Source: Anaerolineae bacterium
GTDB taxonomy: Bacteria; Chloroflexota; Anaerolineae; Anaerolineales; UBA11579
Reading direction: 5' to 3'
DNA: 64,000 nucleotides
Assembly (NCBI GenBank): GCA_004297445.1
Contig: SCUK01000009.1
Location: forward strand, 37,126 to 101,125
Shown here in pieces: positions 18,569 to 27,953 of the stretch. Position 1 is the first letter of the stretch, and every line of letters begins with the position of its first letter. The notes under the pieces are model-generated. The model had not been told where the DNA came from and ran no database searches. It was given only the letters and a program-made list of their open reading frames with translations. The position numbers were made by a program, and so were the translations under genes.

Positions 18569-20023
18569 ATGGCCCCGGTAAATCTTAACGACCTCCTGAC
18601 CATCCTGCCCGCGGTCTTCATCGTGGTGTGGGCCTGCGTCCTGCTGCTGGTGGATGCGTTCGCCGGCGCGCTGGGCAAGCGCCTCACGCCCTGGCTCACC
18701 GCGCTCGGGTTGGTGGTGGCGCTGGTGCTGGACGTGAGCGCCGCGGGCGTGCAGGCCTCGGCGTTCAACGGCATGCTGGAAGTGGACGGGTTTTCCCACG
18801 CCATCAACGTGCTGGTGCTGGGCGCAGGCCTGCTGTCTTTCTTCGTGTCGTATGACTATCTGAATCGCCAGGGCATCGCCAAAGGCGAGTATTACATCCT
18901 TATGCTGTTCTCCATCAGTGGCATGATGCTGATGGGCGCCGCGGCGGATTTGATTGTTGTTTTCCTGGCGGTGGAGTTGTTGTCCATCCCGCTGTATATC
19001 CTGGCAGCGTTTGCCCAACCGGAGCCGAAGTCCGAAGAGGCCGGGTTGAAGTACTTCCTGCTCGGCGCGTTCGCCGGCGGTTTCCTGCTGTACGGTGTGG
19101 CGCTGGTGTACGGCGCGACCGCCAGCACCCGGCTTTCTGAAATTGTGGCGGCCGTGGCGGCGGGGTTGGAAAACCCCATCTTCCTGCTGCTGGGCGCGGC
19201 GCTCATCCTCATCGGTCTCGGGTTCAAAGTGGCGGCGGTGCCGTTCCACATGTGGACGCCGGACGTGTACGAGGGCGCGCCCAGTTCGGTCACTGCCTTT
19301 ATGGCGGTGGGCGCCAAGGTGGGTGGTTTTGCCGCCCTGCTGCGCGTGTTCATCGTAGCGTTTCCGTCACTGGGCGTGGACCTTGCGCCAGTGCTCACCG
19401 GCGTGGTAGCCGCCACCCTCATCGTGGGCAATGTGGCCGCCATCGCCCAGCGCAATATCAAGCGCCTGCTGGCGTACTCGTCCATTTCGCATGCCGGGTT
19501 CATCCTCATGGCCATCGTGCCGTATGCCGATGACGCGGTCCACCGGGATACCGCGGCCGCCGCGCTGTTCTATCTGCTGGCCTTCGCGTTGACTTCGTTT
19601 GGTGCGTGGGCGGTGGTGATGACGCTGGAGCGCGCCGAGGGCAAAGGACTCGAACTGAGCGACTATGCCGGCCTGTTCCGCAAGTATCCGGCGCTGGCGC
19701 TTGCCATGCTGGTATTCATGCTGTCATTCGCCGGGGTGCCGCCCACGCTGGGCTTTGCCGGCAAGTTCTTCCTGTTCCGCGCCGTGCTGGAAGGCGGCTA
19801 TGTGGGGCTGGCGGTGCTGGGGGTGCTTACCTCGCTGGTCTCGGCGTACTACTACCTGCGGGTCGTGGTGATAATGTTCATGGAAGAAGGCAAACCGCAG
19901 GCCGCCGGCAGCCCATTGCTGAACCTGACAACTGGACTGACCGCCCTGGGCACGGTCGGGCTGTTCTTCTTCAGCCAACCCCTGCTGGACTGGGCGACCA
20001 ACGCACTGCTGCGACTGTTCTAA
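18569..20023 (+). CDS. nuoN: NADH-quinone oxidoreductase subunit N
   Basis: Third antiporter-like pump of complex I, 484 residues. Conserved elements are the helix-5 region VVFLAVELLSIPLYILAAF, the helix-7 segment FKVAAVPFHMWTPDVYEGAP and NIKRLLAYSSISHAGFILMA. The ATG at 18569 follows GAGAAGG and sits 10 bases after the nuoM stop; the in-frame start at 18509 is inside nuoM. It is the last gene of the operon and is followed 21 bases later by a terminator hairpin. Confidence 0.95.
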   Translation: MAPVNLNDLLTILPAVFIVVWACVLLLVDAFAGALGKRLTPWLTALGLVVALVLDVSAAGVQASAFNGMLEVDGFSHAINVLVLGAGLLSFFVSYDYLNRQGIAKGEYYILMLFSISGMMLMGAAADLIVVFLAVELLSIPLYILAAFAQPEPKSEEAGLKYFLLGAFAGGFLLYGVALVYGATASTRLSEIVAAVAAGLENPIFLLLGAALILIGLGFKVAAVPFHMWTPDVYEGAPSSVTAFMAVGAKVGGFAALLRVFIVAFPSLGVDLAPVLTGVVAATLIVGNVAAIAQRNIKRLLAYSSISHAGFILMAIVPYADDAVHRDTAAAALFYLLAFALTSFGAWAVVMTLERAEGKGLELSDYAGLFRKYPALALAMLVFMLSFAGVPPTLGFAGKFFLFRAVLEGGYVGLAVLGVLTSLVSAYYYLRVVVIMFMEEGKPQAAGSPLLNLTTGLTALGTVGLFFFSQPLLDWATNALLRLF

Positions 20024-20044
20024 ACGAACCCACTTGATTTCGAG

Positions 20045-20073
20045 ACGCCTCGCTTTGCGGGGCGTTTTGTTTT
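20045..20073 (+). terminator. Intrinsic terminator of the nuo operon
   Basis: Stem ACGCCTCG / CGGGGCGT (one G-U pair) around a five-base loop, followed by TTTGTTTT. It lies 21 bases after the nuoN stop. Confidence 0.85.
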
Positions 20074-20168
20074 CACCGGCAGGGCTAACTGGCCGGGTTA
20101 GAATTGCCGGGAACTACTTGCCCGCGTGGTTCGTTCTTGAATTACCCGCACCCCGAAGGAGCTGACCG

Positions 20169-20777
20169 ATGAACCGACCTAAGCCTGTGCTGATACTGGG
20201 GCTGGCGTGCCTGCTGGCGGCCTGCACCGCGCCAACGCCCGAACCCACCCCGACCCTTCCACCGCCCACCGCAGTCCCCGCCCCCAGCGCGACGCCTGCC
20301 CCGCTGCCGGGAATGACCTTCGAAGACCTCGAAAGCGATATGGTGGATTGTGTTGCGTTGCTCGGCGCGCAGGACCCCCAGGGTGACCTGGTGACAGCGC
20401 GCGCCGCGCTCGAAGCCGACCACCTCTACCTCGAGGCCAACACCGCCGCGCCGTTGGAAAGCCTGTATGGGTTCACCATCCAGGTGCAGGTCTATTCAGG
20501 CTCTGATGAGGGCGTGTTTTCCTGGGACGTGCGCGAAAGCGTGGTGCAAAGCGGCGAAGTGGGGCTGGCCGATGGCGGTCTGCTGGACTTGCAGCCAATT
20601 GGGTTTGAGATGACGTTTGAACCCGCCGAAGGGCAGCTGGTGCTGCGCCTGCCGTTCGAACGGCTGCAACCCCCGTATGCGTTCGTGCTATTGCGCACCT
20701 ATTTCAGTTCGCGCGCCGGACGGCCGCAATTGTGCGATACCCTGGACCTGATTGGCATCCATACGCTGACGCCCTAG
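20169..20777 (+). CDS. Lipoprotein with Pro/Thr-rich linker, unknown function
   Basis: 202 residues. The N-terminus MNRPKPVLILGLACLLAAC is a lipoprotein signal peptide with lipobox LAAC (Cys19), followed by a Pro/Thr/Ala-rich linker (about residues 20-47) of the type common in Chloroflexota secreted proteins. The rest is a compact domain of predicted beta strands with a Cys near residue 58 and another near 190, which could form a disulfide. No family recognised. AAGGAG precedes the ATG. It is the only gene between the nuo terminator and the HAD gene. Confidence 0.75.
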   Translation: MNRPKPVLILGLACLLAACTAPTPEPTPTLPPPTAVPAPSATPAPLPGMTFEDLESDMVDCVALLGAQDPQGDLVTARAALEADHLYLEANTAAPLESLYGFTIQVQVYSGSDEGVFSWDVRESVVQSGEVGLADGGLLDLQPIGFEMTFEPAEGQLVLRLPFERLQPPYAFVLLRTYFSSRAGRPQLCDTLDLIGIHTLTP

Positions 20778-20793
20778 GGAATTCTGCGCCGGA

Positions 20794-20802
20794 TGCTATA
20801 AT
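20794..20802 (+). promoter_or_regulatory. Extended -10 element giving a leaderless HAD mRNA
   Basis: TGCTATAAT (TGn plus consensus TATAAT at 20797-20802). Only seven bases separate it from the ATG at 20810, so the transcript should start at or next to the A of the start codon. Confidence 0.6.
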
Positions 20803-20809
20803 TTCCGCC

Positions 20810-21487
20810 ATGACCCCCATTCGGGCGTTGATCTTTGACCTGGATGGCCTGATTGTGGACACCGAGACGCCGGACTACGAGGCCTGGCAACAGGTGTACC
20901 ACGACCACGGCCAGGACCTGCCGCTGGAAAAATGGGCCAGCATTGTGGGCGGGACTGGCGCGTCCGATTTTGACCCGTGCGACTATCTGGAAGAACAGGC
21001 TGGCGGGCCGGTGGACCGTGAGGCCATCTGGATTAGACGCCGCAAGTACTACGTCGAACGGCTGGACAGTCAGGACTGCCTGCCGGGTGTGTGCGACCTG
21101 ATTGCCAATGCCGAATTGATGGGTCTGAAGATGGCGGTGGCGTCTTCCTCGCCGGAGAACTGGGTGGTGGGGCACCTGCGCCGCCTGGCGATTTTGGAGA
21201 AATTCGCCTGCATCTGCACGGCGGATGACGTTGAAAAAACCAAGCCCGACCCGGCGCTCTTCCTGGCCGCGGCGCACGACCTGGATGTTTCCAATACCGA
21301 GGCAATCGTGTTTGAGGATTCGCCCAACGGTGTGCTGGCGGCCAACCGGGCGGGGATGTATGTGGTGGCAGTGCCGAACGCCGTGACGCGCCAGTTGGAC
21401 TTGAGTCATGCCAACGAGGTCATGGAATCGCTGGTGGGGCTGGATCTGGACGCGCTCATGGCGCGGGCGGCCCAAAATGAAAATTGA
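20810..21487 (+). CDS. HAD-family phosphatase (beta-phosphoglucomutase-like)
   Basis: 225 residues. Motif I is IFDLDGLIVDTET (nucleophile Asp and acid/base Asp), motif II is MAVASSSPENW, the motif III lysine is in the KTKPDPALFL segment, and motif IV is VFEDSPNGVLAA. The helical cap between motif I and II (DYEAWQQVYHDHGQDLP onward) is the subclass I cap of phosphoglycolate phosphatase and beta-phosphoglucomutase relatives. The substrate cannot be told from sequence. The start is fixed by the consensus -10 box seven bases upstream and by motif I at residues 6-18. Confidence 0.9.
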   Translation: MTPIRALIFDLDGLIVDTETPDYEAWQQVYHDHGQDLPLEKWASIVGGTGASDFDPCDYLEEQAGGPVDREAIWIRRRKYYVERLDSQDCLPGVCDLIANAELMGLKMAVASSSPENWVVGHLRRLAILEKFACICTADDVEKTKPDPALFLAAAHDLDVSNTEAIVFEDSPNGVLAANRAGMYVVAVPNAVTRQLDLSHANEVMESLVGLDLDALMARAAQNEN

Positions 21488-21568
21488 CTCGAATAAAGAC
21501 AGATGAAGACCTCAAAAATCTGCTAAAACTACAGGTATTGCAGGTTATTTCTCACCCTTGGAGATTCC

Positions 21569-23557
21569 ATGCCGAACAAACGTCTCATCACTGCCGAACA
21601 TCTCTATAACTTTGAGCAAATCACCAGTCTGGATATCAGCCCCGACGGCACGAAGGTGGTCTATGCGTTGCAAACGGTGGACCGCGCTACCGAAAAGAAA
21701 TCCACCCAGCTGTGGCTGGCCGGGCGTGGCGCGCCGCGGCAACTGACATTTGGCAAGCACACCAACACCGCGCCAAAATTCTCACCGGATGGCAAGACCC
21801 TGGCCTTCCTGTCGACTCGCACCGGTGATGAAATGCAAATCCACCTGCTGCCGATGGAGGGCGGTGAAGCGCGGCCGCTCACCACGCTCAAGGGCAGCAT
21901 TGGCGATTTTCACTGGTCGCCGGATGGCGATTCGTTCCTGGTGGAGTTCACCAAACAGGACAAAGACGAAGCCGAACGCGAGGCCGATGAAAAGAAAAAG
22001 AAACTCGGTGTGGTTGCCCGCCATTACACCCGCATGTTCTATAAATACGATGGCGCAGGATTCTTCGGCCATGAGCAACAGCACCTGTGGATGGTGAACG
22101 CCCGCACCGGCAAGGCCACACAAATTACCGAAGGCGACGAGTACGGCGAAGGACAGGCCGCCATCTCGCCGGACGGCAAAACCATTGTTTTCGTTTCCAA
22201 CCGCTACCCGGACCCTGAGTGGTCCGGCGGCGACCTGTTCACCGTCTCCACCAAAGGCGGGCGGATTAAGAAACTCGAAACCTACTACGGCGATAAGTTC
22301 CTCCCGAGTTTCTCGCCGGATGGCAAGTGGGTTGCCTTCCTCGGCAACCAGAGTGACTGGGACAATGCCTATCTGTGGATTGTGGCGGCGGACGGCAAGA
22401 GCAAGCCGCGCAACCTGACCCGCAAATGGGATATGGATGCCCAGGTGCTGGGCGCGCACGATGTCTCCCCGGCCGCCACCATGCGCCCCACGTGGAGCCC
22501 GGACGGCACGCGCATCTACTTCCAGGTGGGGGAGCACGGCAGCGCCTACCTGAAAGCCTATAACCTGAAGACCAACAAACTGGAAGATGTCATCACCGAC
22601 AGGGGTGAGGTGGGGGCCTATGCCTTCAGCGCCGATCACAAACGGCTGGCCTACTTCTTCGGCACGATTGACGACATCAATCAGGTGCATCTGCGTGAGA
22701 TGGCGACGGGCAAGACCCGCCAATTGACCAAAACCAACGCGTGGATTAAGCGCCTGGACCTCGGCAAGATTGAGGAAGTGTGGTTCAAGGGCACTCACAA
22801 GAAAGACCTGCAGGGCTGGATACTCAAGCCGCCCGGCTTCCGCCCCGGCCGCAAGTACCCCACCATCATCGAAATCCACGGCGGGCCGCAGGCGCAGTAC
22901 GGCTGGCGTTTCTTCCATGAATTCTATTACCTGGCGTCACAGGGCTATGTGGTGGCGTTCAGCAACCCGCGCGGCGGCCGCGGCTACGGCCGCGACCACA
23001 TCAAAGCCATCCGCCATGCGTTTGGCACGGTGGATTACGATGACGTCATGACCTTCACCGACCTGGTGGAGAAACAGCCCTACGTGGACAAAGCGCGCAT
23101 GGGCGTCACCGGCGGCTCCTATGGCGGCTTCATGACCGCATGGATCATCGGCAAGACCAACCGCTTCAAGTCCGCCGTCGTGCAGCGCGCCGTTACCAAC
23201 TGGGTGAGTTTTGTCGGTAACAGTGACCTGAACTGGTACTTTGAACGCTGGATGGGCAATGGCCCGCCCTATGAGAGCGAAGCGATGCTGAAGAAGTACT
23301 GGCGGCAGTCGCCGATTTCGCTGATGGGCAAGCATGTCAAGACGCCCACGCTTATCACGCACAGCCTGATGGACCAGCGCGTGGAGCACGAGCAGGGCGA
23401 GCAGTTGTATATCGCCCTCAAGCGCATGGGCGTGGAAAGCGAACTGGTTCTGTTCCCCGAATCGCCGCATGGCCTCTCGCGCGTCGGCCGCACCGACCGC
23501 CGCATCGTGCGTCTCAATCACATCCTGCGCTGGATGGATAAGTATTTGAAAAAATAG
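21569..23557 (+). CDS. S9-family peptidase (acylaminoacyl-peptidase / prolyl oligopeptidase type)
   Basis: 662 residues: an N-terminal beta-propeller with repeated SPDG blades (about 1-400) and a C-terminal alpha/beta-hydrolase. The oxyanion HGGP motif is in EIHGGPQAQYGW, the nucleophile Ser in GVTGGSYGGFMTAW, the Asp in SLMDQRVEHEQGEQ and the His in PESPHGLSR, so the triad is complete. No signal peptide, hence probably cytosolic peptide degradation. A clear terminator hairpin follows. A second, divergent S9 peptidase lies at 33687-35522. Confidence 0.92.
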   Translation: MPNKRLITAEHLYNFEQITSLDISPDGTKVVYALQTVDRATEKKSTQLWLAGRGAPRQLTFGKHTNTAPKFSPDGKTLAFLSTRTGDEMQIHLLPMEGGEARPLTTLKGSIGDFHWSPDGDSFLVEFTKQDKDEAEREADEKKKKLGVVARHYTRMFYKYDGAGFFGHEQQHLWMVNARTGKATQITEGDEYGEGQAAISPDGKTIVFVSNRYPDPEWSGGDLFTVSTKGGRIKKLETYYGDKFLPSFSPDGKWVAFLGNQSDWDNAYLWIVAADGKSKPRNLTRKWDMDAQVLGAHDVSPAATMRPTWSPDGTRIYFQVGEHGSAYLKAYNLKTNKLEDVITDRGEVGAYAFSADHKRLAYFFGTIDDINQVHLREMATGKTRQLTKTNAWIKRLDLGKIEEVWFKGTHKKDLQGWILKPPGFRPGRKYPTIIEIHGGPQAQYGWRFFHEFYYLASQGYVVAFSNPRGGRGYGRDHIKAIRHAFGTVDYDDVMTFTDLVEKQPYVDKARMGVTGGSYGGFMTAWIIGKTNRFKSAVVQRAVTNWVSFVGNSDLNWYFERWMGNGPPYESEAMLKKYWRQSPISLMGKHVKTPTLITHSLMDQRVEHEQGEQLYIALKRMGVESELVLFPESPHGLSRVGRTDRRIVRLNHILRWMDKYLKK

Positions 23558-23610
23558 GGGCAATGAGGCCACGAGTTGCCGGGGGCATGAGGCACAGACC
23601 AAATAGAAAC

Positions 23611-23641
23611 AGGCCGCCCATTCGGGCGGCCTGTTTGTTCT
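23611..23641 (+). terminator. Intrinsic terminator after the S9 peptidase
   Basis: Perfect stem AGGCCGCCC / GGGCGGCCT around loop ATTC, followed by GTTTGTTCT. Confidence 0.75.
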
Positions 23642-23643
23642 CT

Positions 23644-23689
23644 AGTAGGGGCACGACGAAAGTTGCGGAGCAACTCATGTGCCCCTACT
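23644..23689. repeat. REP-like palindrome with GTAGGGGCAC arms
   Basis: Perfect 11-base inverted repeat AGTAGGGGCAC / GTGCCCCTACT enclosing a second small hairpin (GTTG/CAAC). It lies between convergent genes and may act as a terminator for the minus-strand ABC permease. A related GTAGGGG sequence starts at 29757. Confidence 0.55.
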
Positions 23690-23692
23690 GTT

Positions 23693-26248
23693 TCACTCGT
23701 AGCGCAGCGCCGCGACCACATCCATCTTCGCTGCCTGGCGGGCGGGAATCAGCCCGGCCAGCGCCCCGAAGATGAGGCCGGTGGCCAGCCCGGCAATCAG
23801 CCCGGCGATCGGGAACGAATACGACATCGGGAAGAAAGCGTCCATCGCCACCACCCACGAGTAGCCGAGGTACAGGCCGCTGAGCAGGCCCATGCCGGTG
23901 CCGATGCCCGCCAGCAGCAGCGCCTCGGCGGTGACCATGCGCCGCACCTGGCGGCGGGTGGCGCCTACCGCGCGCAGCATGCCGATCTCACGTGTGCGCT
24001 CGATGACGCTAATGGTCAGTGTGTTGAGCATGGCGATCAGCGAAGGCACGGCCAGGAAGGCCAGCAGGAAGTACAGCGCGCTGAAGACTGCGTTGAGATA
24101 ACCCAGCATCTGCTCCACATAGGCGCGCCCGGCGATAGTGTTGAACTGCGGGTAGTCGTGCATGATGGCGCGAATCTCGGTGTCCACTGTCTCGGCTTCA
24201 GCTCCCTCTTCAAGATTCAGCTGGATGAGCACGTCCTCGGCACGGCCGAAGTCTGCGGCCATGTTGGCCTGCGAGATGAATGCCGTGGTGACTTTGGCGT
24301 TGAACATATCCGCGGCCACGGCGACGATGCGGTAGGATTGCACGCCGTCCGGCGTGGCGAGTTCGAGCGTGTCGCCCAGTTCGGCGCCGGTGGCCATCAG
24401 GAACGCGCCGTTCACAATCATGGCACGTCCGGCGGCGAGGACTTCGTACGCGCTTTCGTCGCCTTCCTGGAAAGCCATGCCACTCACCTGCGGGTAAATG
24501 GCCGGGTCGATGCCCAGGAGGGAGATGGCGACGCCGTCCGAGGCGCTGCCGGCAAAGCGGGTGGTGGCTACCGGCCCCACGCCGTCGATGGCGGACAGTT
24601 CTTCGGCCAACCCCGCGCTCGCGCCCACATTGTTGGCCCACAGGCCAATTGAAGGCGGCACCATCAGGTAGTCACTGCCCAGGTTTTGCCGTAGCACGTC
24701 GGTCATCGTGCCGGTCATGCTCGTCAGCACGGCGCCGACCGCCACGATGACGGCCAGGCCGATCATGGAAGCGCTGGCCGTGGTGGCTACCCGCGCCGGT
24801 TGGCGCAGCATGTTGCCGCGCGCCACTTCGCCGGTGCCCTCGCGGGCATACAGCCGGCCCAGCAGTACGCTGAACATATCCGTGACCGGGCGCACGATGG
24901 CCGGGGCAAGGAAGACGAGGCCGATGAGGAACACGAAACCTCCGGCAGCAATCATCGCCTCCTGCCCGACGAAGAGCATGATGATGGAAGCCAGGACCAG
25001 CAGCGCGCCGACCCAGAAGCCGCGGCCGCGTTCGCGCTCAAAATCTGCCTGTGCGCTGGTGGGGCGTAGGGCTTCCAGCGGGGTGATGCGGCTGGCGCGC
25101 ACGGCGGGCAGGATGCCCGCCACAACGGTGACGCCGATGCCCATGACGATGGAGAGCAGGACAATGCCGGGGCTGACGACCGGGTTGTCCAGCCGGATGT
25201 TGACGAAGGCACTGATGGGCCCCTCGGCGGCCTTCAGGATGCCGACCCCGAGCAAATAGCCCAACGCAAGGCCCACTATCGTTCCAAGCACGCCTTGAAT
25301 CAAACCCTCGGCGATGAACAGGCCCAGGATGGTGCGGCGCGAGGCGCCCACTGCCCGCAGCATGCCGATATCATGCTGGCGTTCCATAAGCACGGTGCGG
25401 AAGGTGTTGTGAATGATGAAGCCGCCCATGAACAGCGCCATGACGCCAAACATGCTCAGGATGGCCTGACTCATCTGCAGCACTGCAAAGACGTCCGTGC
25501 CGCTGGACAGCGCGCCGATTGTATAGGACGAACCTAGCTGGGATTGAATTTCGGCGGCGACGGCGTCGCGGCCCTCCTGGTCGGCGGCATCCAGCGCGAC
25601 GTTTACGTCGATGGATGTAATGCGTCCCGGCTGACCGCTCATTTCTTGGGCGGCGGAAAGGGTGGTGTAGACCTCTTCGTTGCCGGGCAGGGTGCGCGGC
25701 GGAAGAATGCCAACCAGGGTCAGGTCGGTGAGGCCGTTGACGCTGGGCAGTGTGAGGGTGTCGCCAACGGTAAGCAACTGGGCATCCGCCAGAGATTGGC
25801 TGATGACGGCAGCGTTTGTATCGCCGGATTGCAGGAAGCGGCCGCTGGAGATGGGGAAGGCGCGCAGGGTCTGGACGGCGTCCGGGTCCATGCCCACGAG
25901 TTGGATGGCGGTGATGCGGTCTGGGCTGTCGGGGTCGTTGTCCAAGAAGTCAGCGCCGAGGTTGAAGATGCGCGTGAAGGATGGCGCGACCGCGCTGATT
26001 TCTTCGATGCCTTCCAATCGGGACATCACGGCCGGGTCGAAGGCGTCGCCCGAGACGCTGGAGATGGAGAAATCCACCACGCCGGCGGCGGCCTTCATGT
26101 TGGCTTCCATAGCCTGCATCATGCTGGGCAGGATAATGTTCATCCCGAACAGAATGACCACGCCGAAGACGATGGCAAGGGTGGTGAGGAAGGTGCGCAG
26201 TTTGCGGCCGCCGAGGTAGCGGGACGCGAGCATAAGGTTGAGATTCAT
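23693..26248 (-). CDS. ABC transporter permease with two FtsX/MacB domains
   Basis: 851 residues. The N-terminus (NLMLASRYLGGRKLRTFLTT, then a first helix) is a MacB-type periplasmic core domain, followed by an FtsX permease block (about residues 260-400), a second extracytoplasmic domain and a second FtsX block at the C-terminus (about 730-850), giving about 8-10 helices. This duplicated layout is that of LolCE/YknZ-like exporters for lipoproteins, peptides or drugs. I set the start at 26248 (ATG preceded by AAAGG) rather than the upstream frame start. It forms an operon with the ATPase (26318-27061) and PadR regulator. Confidence 0.9.
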   Translation of the reverse strand: MNLNLMLASRYLGGRKLRTFLTTLAIVFGVVILFGMNIILPSMMQAMEANMKAAAGVVDFSISSVSGDAFDPAVMSRLEGIEEISAVAPSFTRIFNLGADFLDNDPDSPDRITAIQLVGMDPDAVQTLRAFPISSGRFLQSGDTNAAVISQSLADAQLLTVGDTLTLPSVNGLTDLTLVGILPPRTLPGNEEVYTTLSAAQEMSGQPGRITSIDVNVALDAADQEGRDAVAAEIQSQLGSSYTIGALSSGTDVFAVLQMSQAILSMFGVMALFMGGFIIHNTFRTVLMERQHDIGMLRAVGASRRTILGLFIAEGLIQGVLGTIVGLALGYLLGVGILKAAEGPISAFVNIRLDNPVVSPGIVLLSIVMGIGVTVVAGILPAVRASRITPLEALRPTSAQADFERERGRGFWVGALLVLASIIMLFVGQEAMIAAGGFVFLIGLVFLAPAIVRPVTDMFSVLLGRLYAREGTGEVARGNMLRQPARVATTASASMIGLAVIVAVGAVLTSMTGTMTDVLRQNLGSDYLMVPPSIGLWANNVGASAGLAEELSAIDGVGPVATTRFAGSASDGVAISLLGIDPAIYPQVSGMAFQEGDESAYEVLAAGRAMIVNGAFLMATGAELGDTLELATPDGVQSYRIVAVAADMFNAKVTTAFISQANMAADFGRAEDVLIQLNLEEGAEAETVDTEIRAIMHDYPQFNTIAGRAYVEQMLGYLNAVFSALYFLLAFLAVPSLIAMLNTLTISVIERTREIGMLRAVGATRRQVRRMVTAEALLLAGIGTGMGLLSGLYLGYSWVVAMDAFFPMSYSFPIAGLIAGLATGLIFGALAGLIPARQAAKMDVVAALRYE

Positions 26249-26271
26249 GGGATTAGCCTTTCTTCTTGACT

Positions 26272-26298
26272 CCCCCTCTCCATGCAATGGAGAGGGGG
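26272..26298. repeat. Palindromic CCCCCTCTCCAT element
   Basis: Perfect 12-base inverted repeat with a three-base loop between the ATPase and permease genes of the same operon, followed by GGGGTGAGG. REP-like; it could form an RNA hairpin that adjusts relative expression of the two transporter genes. Confidence 0.5.
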
Positions 26299-26317
26299 CC
26301 GGGGGGTGAGGCCGGGT

Positions 26318-27061
26318 TTAATTCGCCAGCTTCGTCATGCGCTCGGCGACCATCTCGGCGTTCTTGCCGTTCTTCTGTTCCAGCAGGGTTTCATCAATGA
26401 CTTTGCCGTCCTTGAGGAAGATGATGCGGTCGGCATAGGCAGCGATGCGCGGGTCGTGCGACACCATCACCACGGTGCGGCCATATTTCTGGCTCACATC
26501 CCGCAGCAGGGCGGCGATCTCATCGCCGGAGCGGGTGTCCAGGTTGCCGGTGGGCTCGTCGGCCAGCACCAGCTTGGGCTCGGACACCAGGGCGCGGGCA
26601 ACTGCCACGCGCTGCTGCTGGCCGCCGGAGAGCTGGTCCGGCCGGTTCGCCAGGCGGTCGGCGAGGCCGAAGCGCGTGAGCCACTCGGTGGCTTTGACCT
26701 TGGCTTCGTCCGGTTTCACGCCATCCAGCATGATCGGCAGGGCGGCGTTCTCCACCGCGCTCAACACAGGCAGCAGGTTGAAAAACTGGAACACGAAGCC
26801 CATCTCGCGTCGGCGCAGTTCGGTGAGCGCGTCGTCGGTCATTTCGGCGATGTCCTGGCCGTTGATGAGCACTTTGCCGCGAGTGGGGTGGTCCAGCCCG
26901 CCCAGCAGGTGCAGCAGGGTGCTTTTGCCGCAGCCGCTGGGTCCCATGACGGCAACGAACTCGCCTTCGGCGGCATGGATGTTGATACTGTCCAACGCGG
27001 TGACGGCGGTGTTCCCGCTGCCATAGATCTTGGTGAGGCCTTCGGTCTTGACGGTGTTCAT
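26318..27061 (-). CDS. ABC transporter ATP-binding protein (MacB/LolD type)
   Basis: 247 residues. Walker [10 protein letters not shown] at 40-48, Q-loop in [10 protein letters not shown], signature [15 protein letters not shown] from 144, Walker [13 protein letters not shown] from 164 and the H-loop in VMVSHDPR. The EPTGNLD and FNLLPVLSA sequences are typical of the LolD/MacB/FtsE group. It energises the two-FtsX permease encoded just downstream. It is co-transcribed with the PadR gene, 26 bases upstream. Confidence 0.94.
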   Translation of the reverse strand: MNTVKTEGLTKIYGSGNTAVTALDSINIHAAEGEFVAVMGPSGCGKSTLLHLLGGLDHPTRGKVLINGQDIAEMTDDALTELRRREMGFVFQFFNLLPVLSAVENAALPIMLDGVKPDEAKVKATEWLTRFGLADRLANRPDQLSGGQQQRVAVARALVSEPKLVLADEPTGNLDTRSGDEIAALLRDVSQKYGRTVVMVSHDPRIAAYADRIIFLKDGKVIDETLLEQKNGKNAEMVAERMTKLAN

Positions 27062-27087
27062 GGTGTTCTCCTTGGTTGGATGATGTC

Positions 27088-27666
27088 TCAGTCAGTTTTC
27101 TTTTTCGGGCGGCCGCGGCGGCGCAGTTCCGGTTCCCGCAGCGGCTGGCCCTTCACGTCTTCGAGGCGGGACTCGGTGATGTCCAGCCAGCGCAGGTCGG
27201 CTTCCAGGTGCATGATGGCCTTGTCCAGCAGTAGAATCTGGGCCATCTCGCGCCGCGGGTCGTACCGGTCGCGCAGGGCGGTGGCAGCGTGCAGTTCCTG
27301 GTACAGCGCCGCGCGCTGCGTCTGGAGCAGGCGGCCGGGGTCGGCCTCGCCGCTGGCCAGCGCCACCATCAGCTTGACGAAGAACTCGTCGCGCTGGTGT
27401 TCCTGCGGCACGCCGCGGGCGAACCAATCGTGCAGGGCGGCCAGCCCCGCTTTGGTGATGCCGTAAACGTTCTTCTCGGCATCGCCGTTGGGTTGCTGGC
27501 GCACCAGCCCGGCTTCTTCCAGCCGGTTGAGCGTGGAGTACACCTGGGCGGGTTTGAGCGCCCAGTTCGTGTCTCCGCCTACCACGGCTTCAAACGCGGT
27601 GTACAGTTCGTAGCCGTGCCGGGATTTCTGGGCCAGCAGACCCAGGATGGCATTGCGCACGGACAT
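27088..27666 (-). CDS. PadR-family transcriptional regulator
   Basis: 192 residues. The N-terminal winged helix is typical: AILGLLAQKSRHGYELYTAF, then WALKPAQVYSTLNRLEEAGLV with the recognition helix and the wing Y(G)ITKAG. The C-terminal helices mediate dimerisation. PadR proteins of this type usually repress an adjacent transporter and release on ligand binding; here the ABC genes follow directly, so autoregulation of a drug- or peptide-responsive exporter is the natural reading. The C-terminus ends in a basic RRRGRPKKKTD tail. Confidence 0.92.
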   Translation of the reverse strand: MSVRNAILGLLAQKSRHGYELYTAFEAVVGGDTNWALKPAQVYSTLNRLEEAGLVRQQPNGDAEKNVYGITKAGLAALHDWFARGVPQEHQRDEFFVKLMVALASGEADPGRLLQTQRAALYQELHAATALRDRYDPRREMAQILLLDKAIMHLEADLRWLDITESRLEDVKGQPLREPELRRRGRPKKKTD

Positions 27667-27766
27667 GGTCAGCCGCGCTTCTTATTCATGGGGGAGGGAG
27701 TGGTTCGTTGAATCTTCGCTCTCCTTGGGGTTCCCGGCACGGATTGGCCGCTGAAACCCTAAATAC

Positions 27767-27777
27767 TAACTCAGTTA
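27767..27777. promoter_or_regulatory. Candidate PadR operator
   Basis: Palindrome TAACT-C-AGTTA lying just downstream of the predicted transcription start of padR. It is AT-rich and symmetrical as expected for a winged-helix dimer, and position suits repression. Assignment is by location only. Confidence 0.4.
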
Positions 27778-27793
27778 ACAATAAATCAGGGAA

Positions 27794-27822
27794 ATAATAT
27801 ACAAGTTACTATTTTTTGTCAA
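27794..27822 (-). promoter_or_regulatory. Promoter of the PadR-ABC operon
   Basis: On the minus strand: TTGACA (27822-27817), 17-base spacer, TATTAT (27799-27794). The predicted start is near 27787, about 120 bases before the padR ATG. The surrounding 60 bases are markedly AT-rich. Confidence 0.7.
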
Positions 27823-27917
27823 GGGTGTTGGGCCACGCGTGAAACAGGTCAGACTCTTGAGAACCAGTTATCATTATCGTATGTCATAGCCAACTCCGCC
27901 GCTTCCGCCTTTCACCT

Positions 27918-27932
27918 ATCGAATAACCAATA
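27918..27932 (+). repeat. 15-base AT-rich spacer repeat, second copy
   Basis: Identical to 6845-6859 (ATCGAATAACCAATA), located 21 bases before the ATG of the ATPase gene. Confidence 0.4.
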
Positions 27933-27953
27933 ACTAAGCATCGATTTTCCCCC

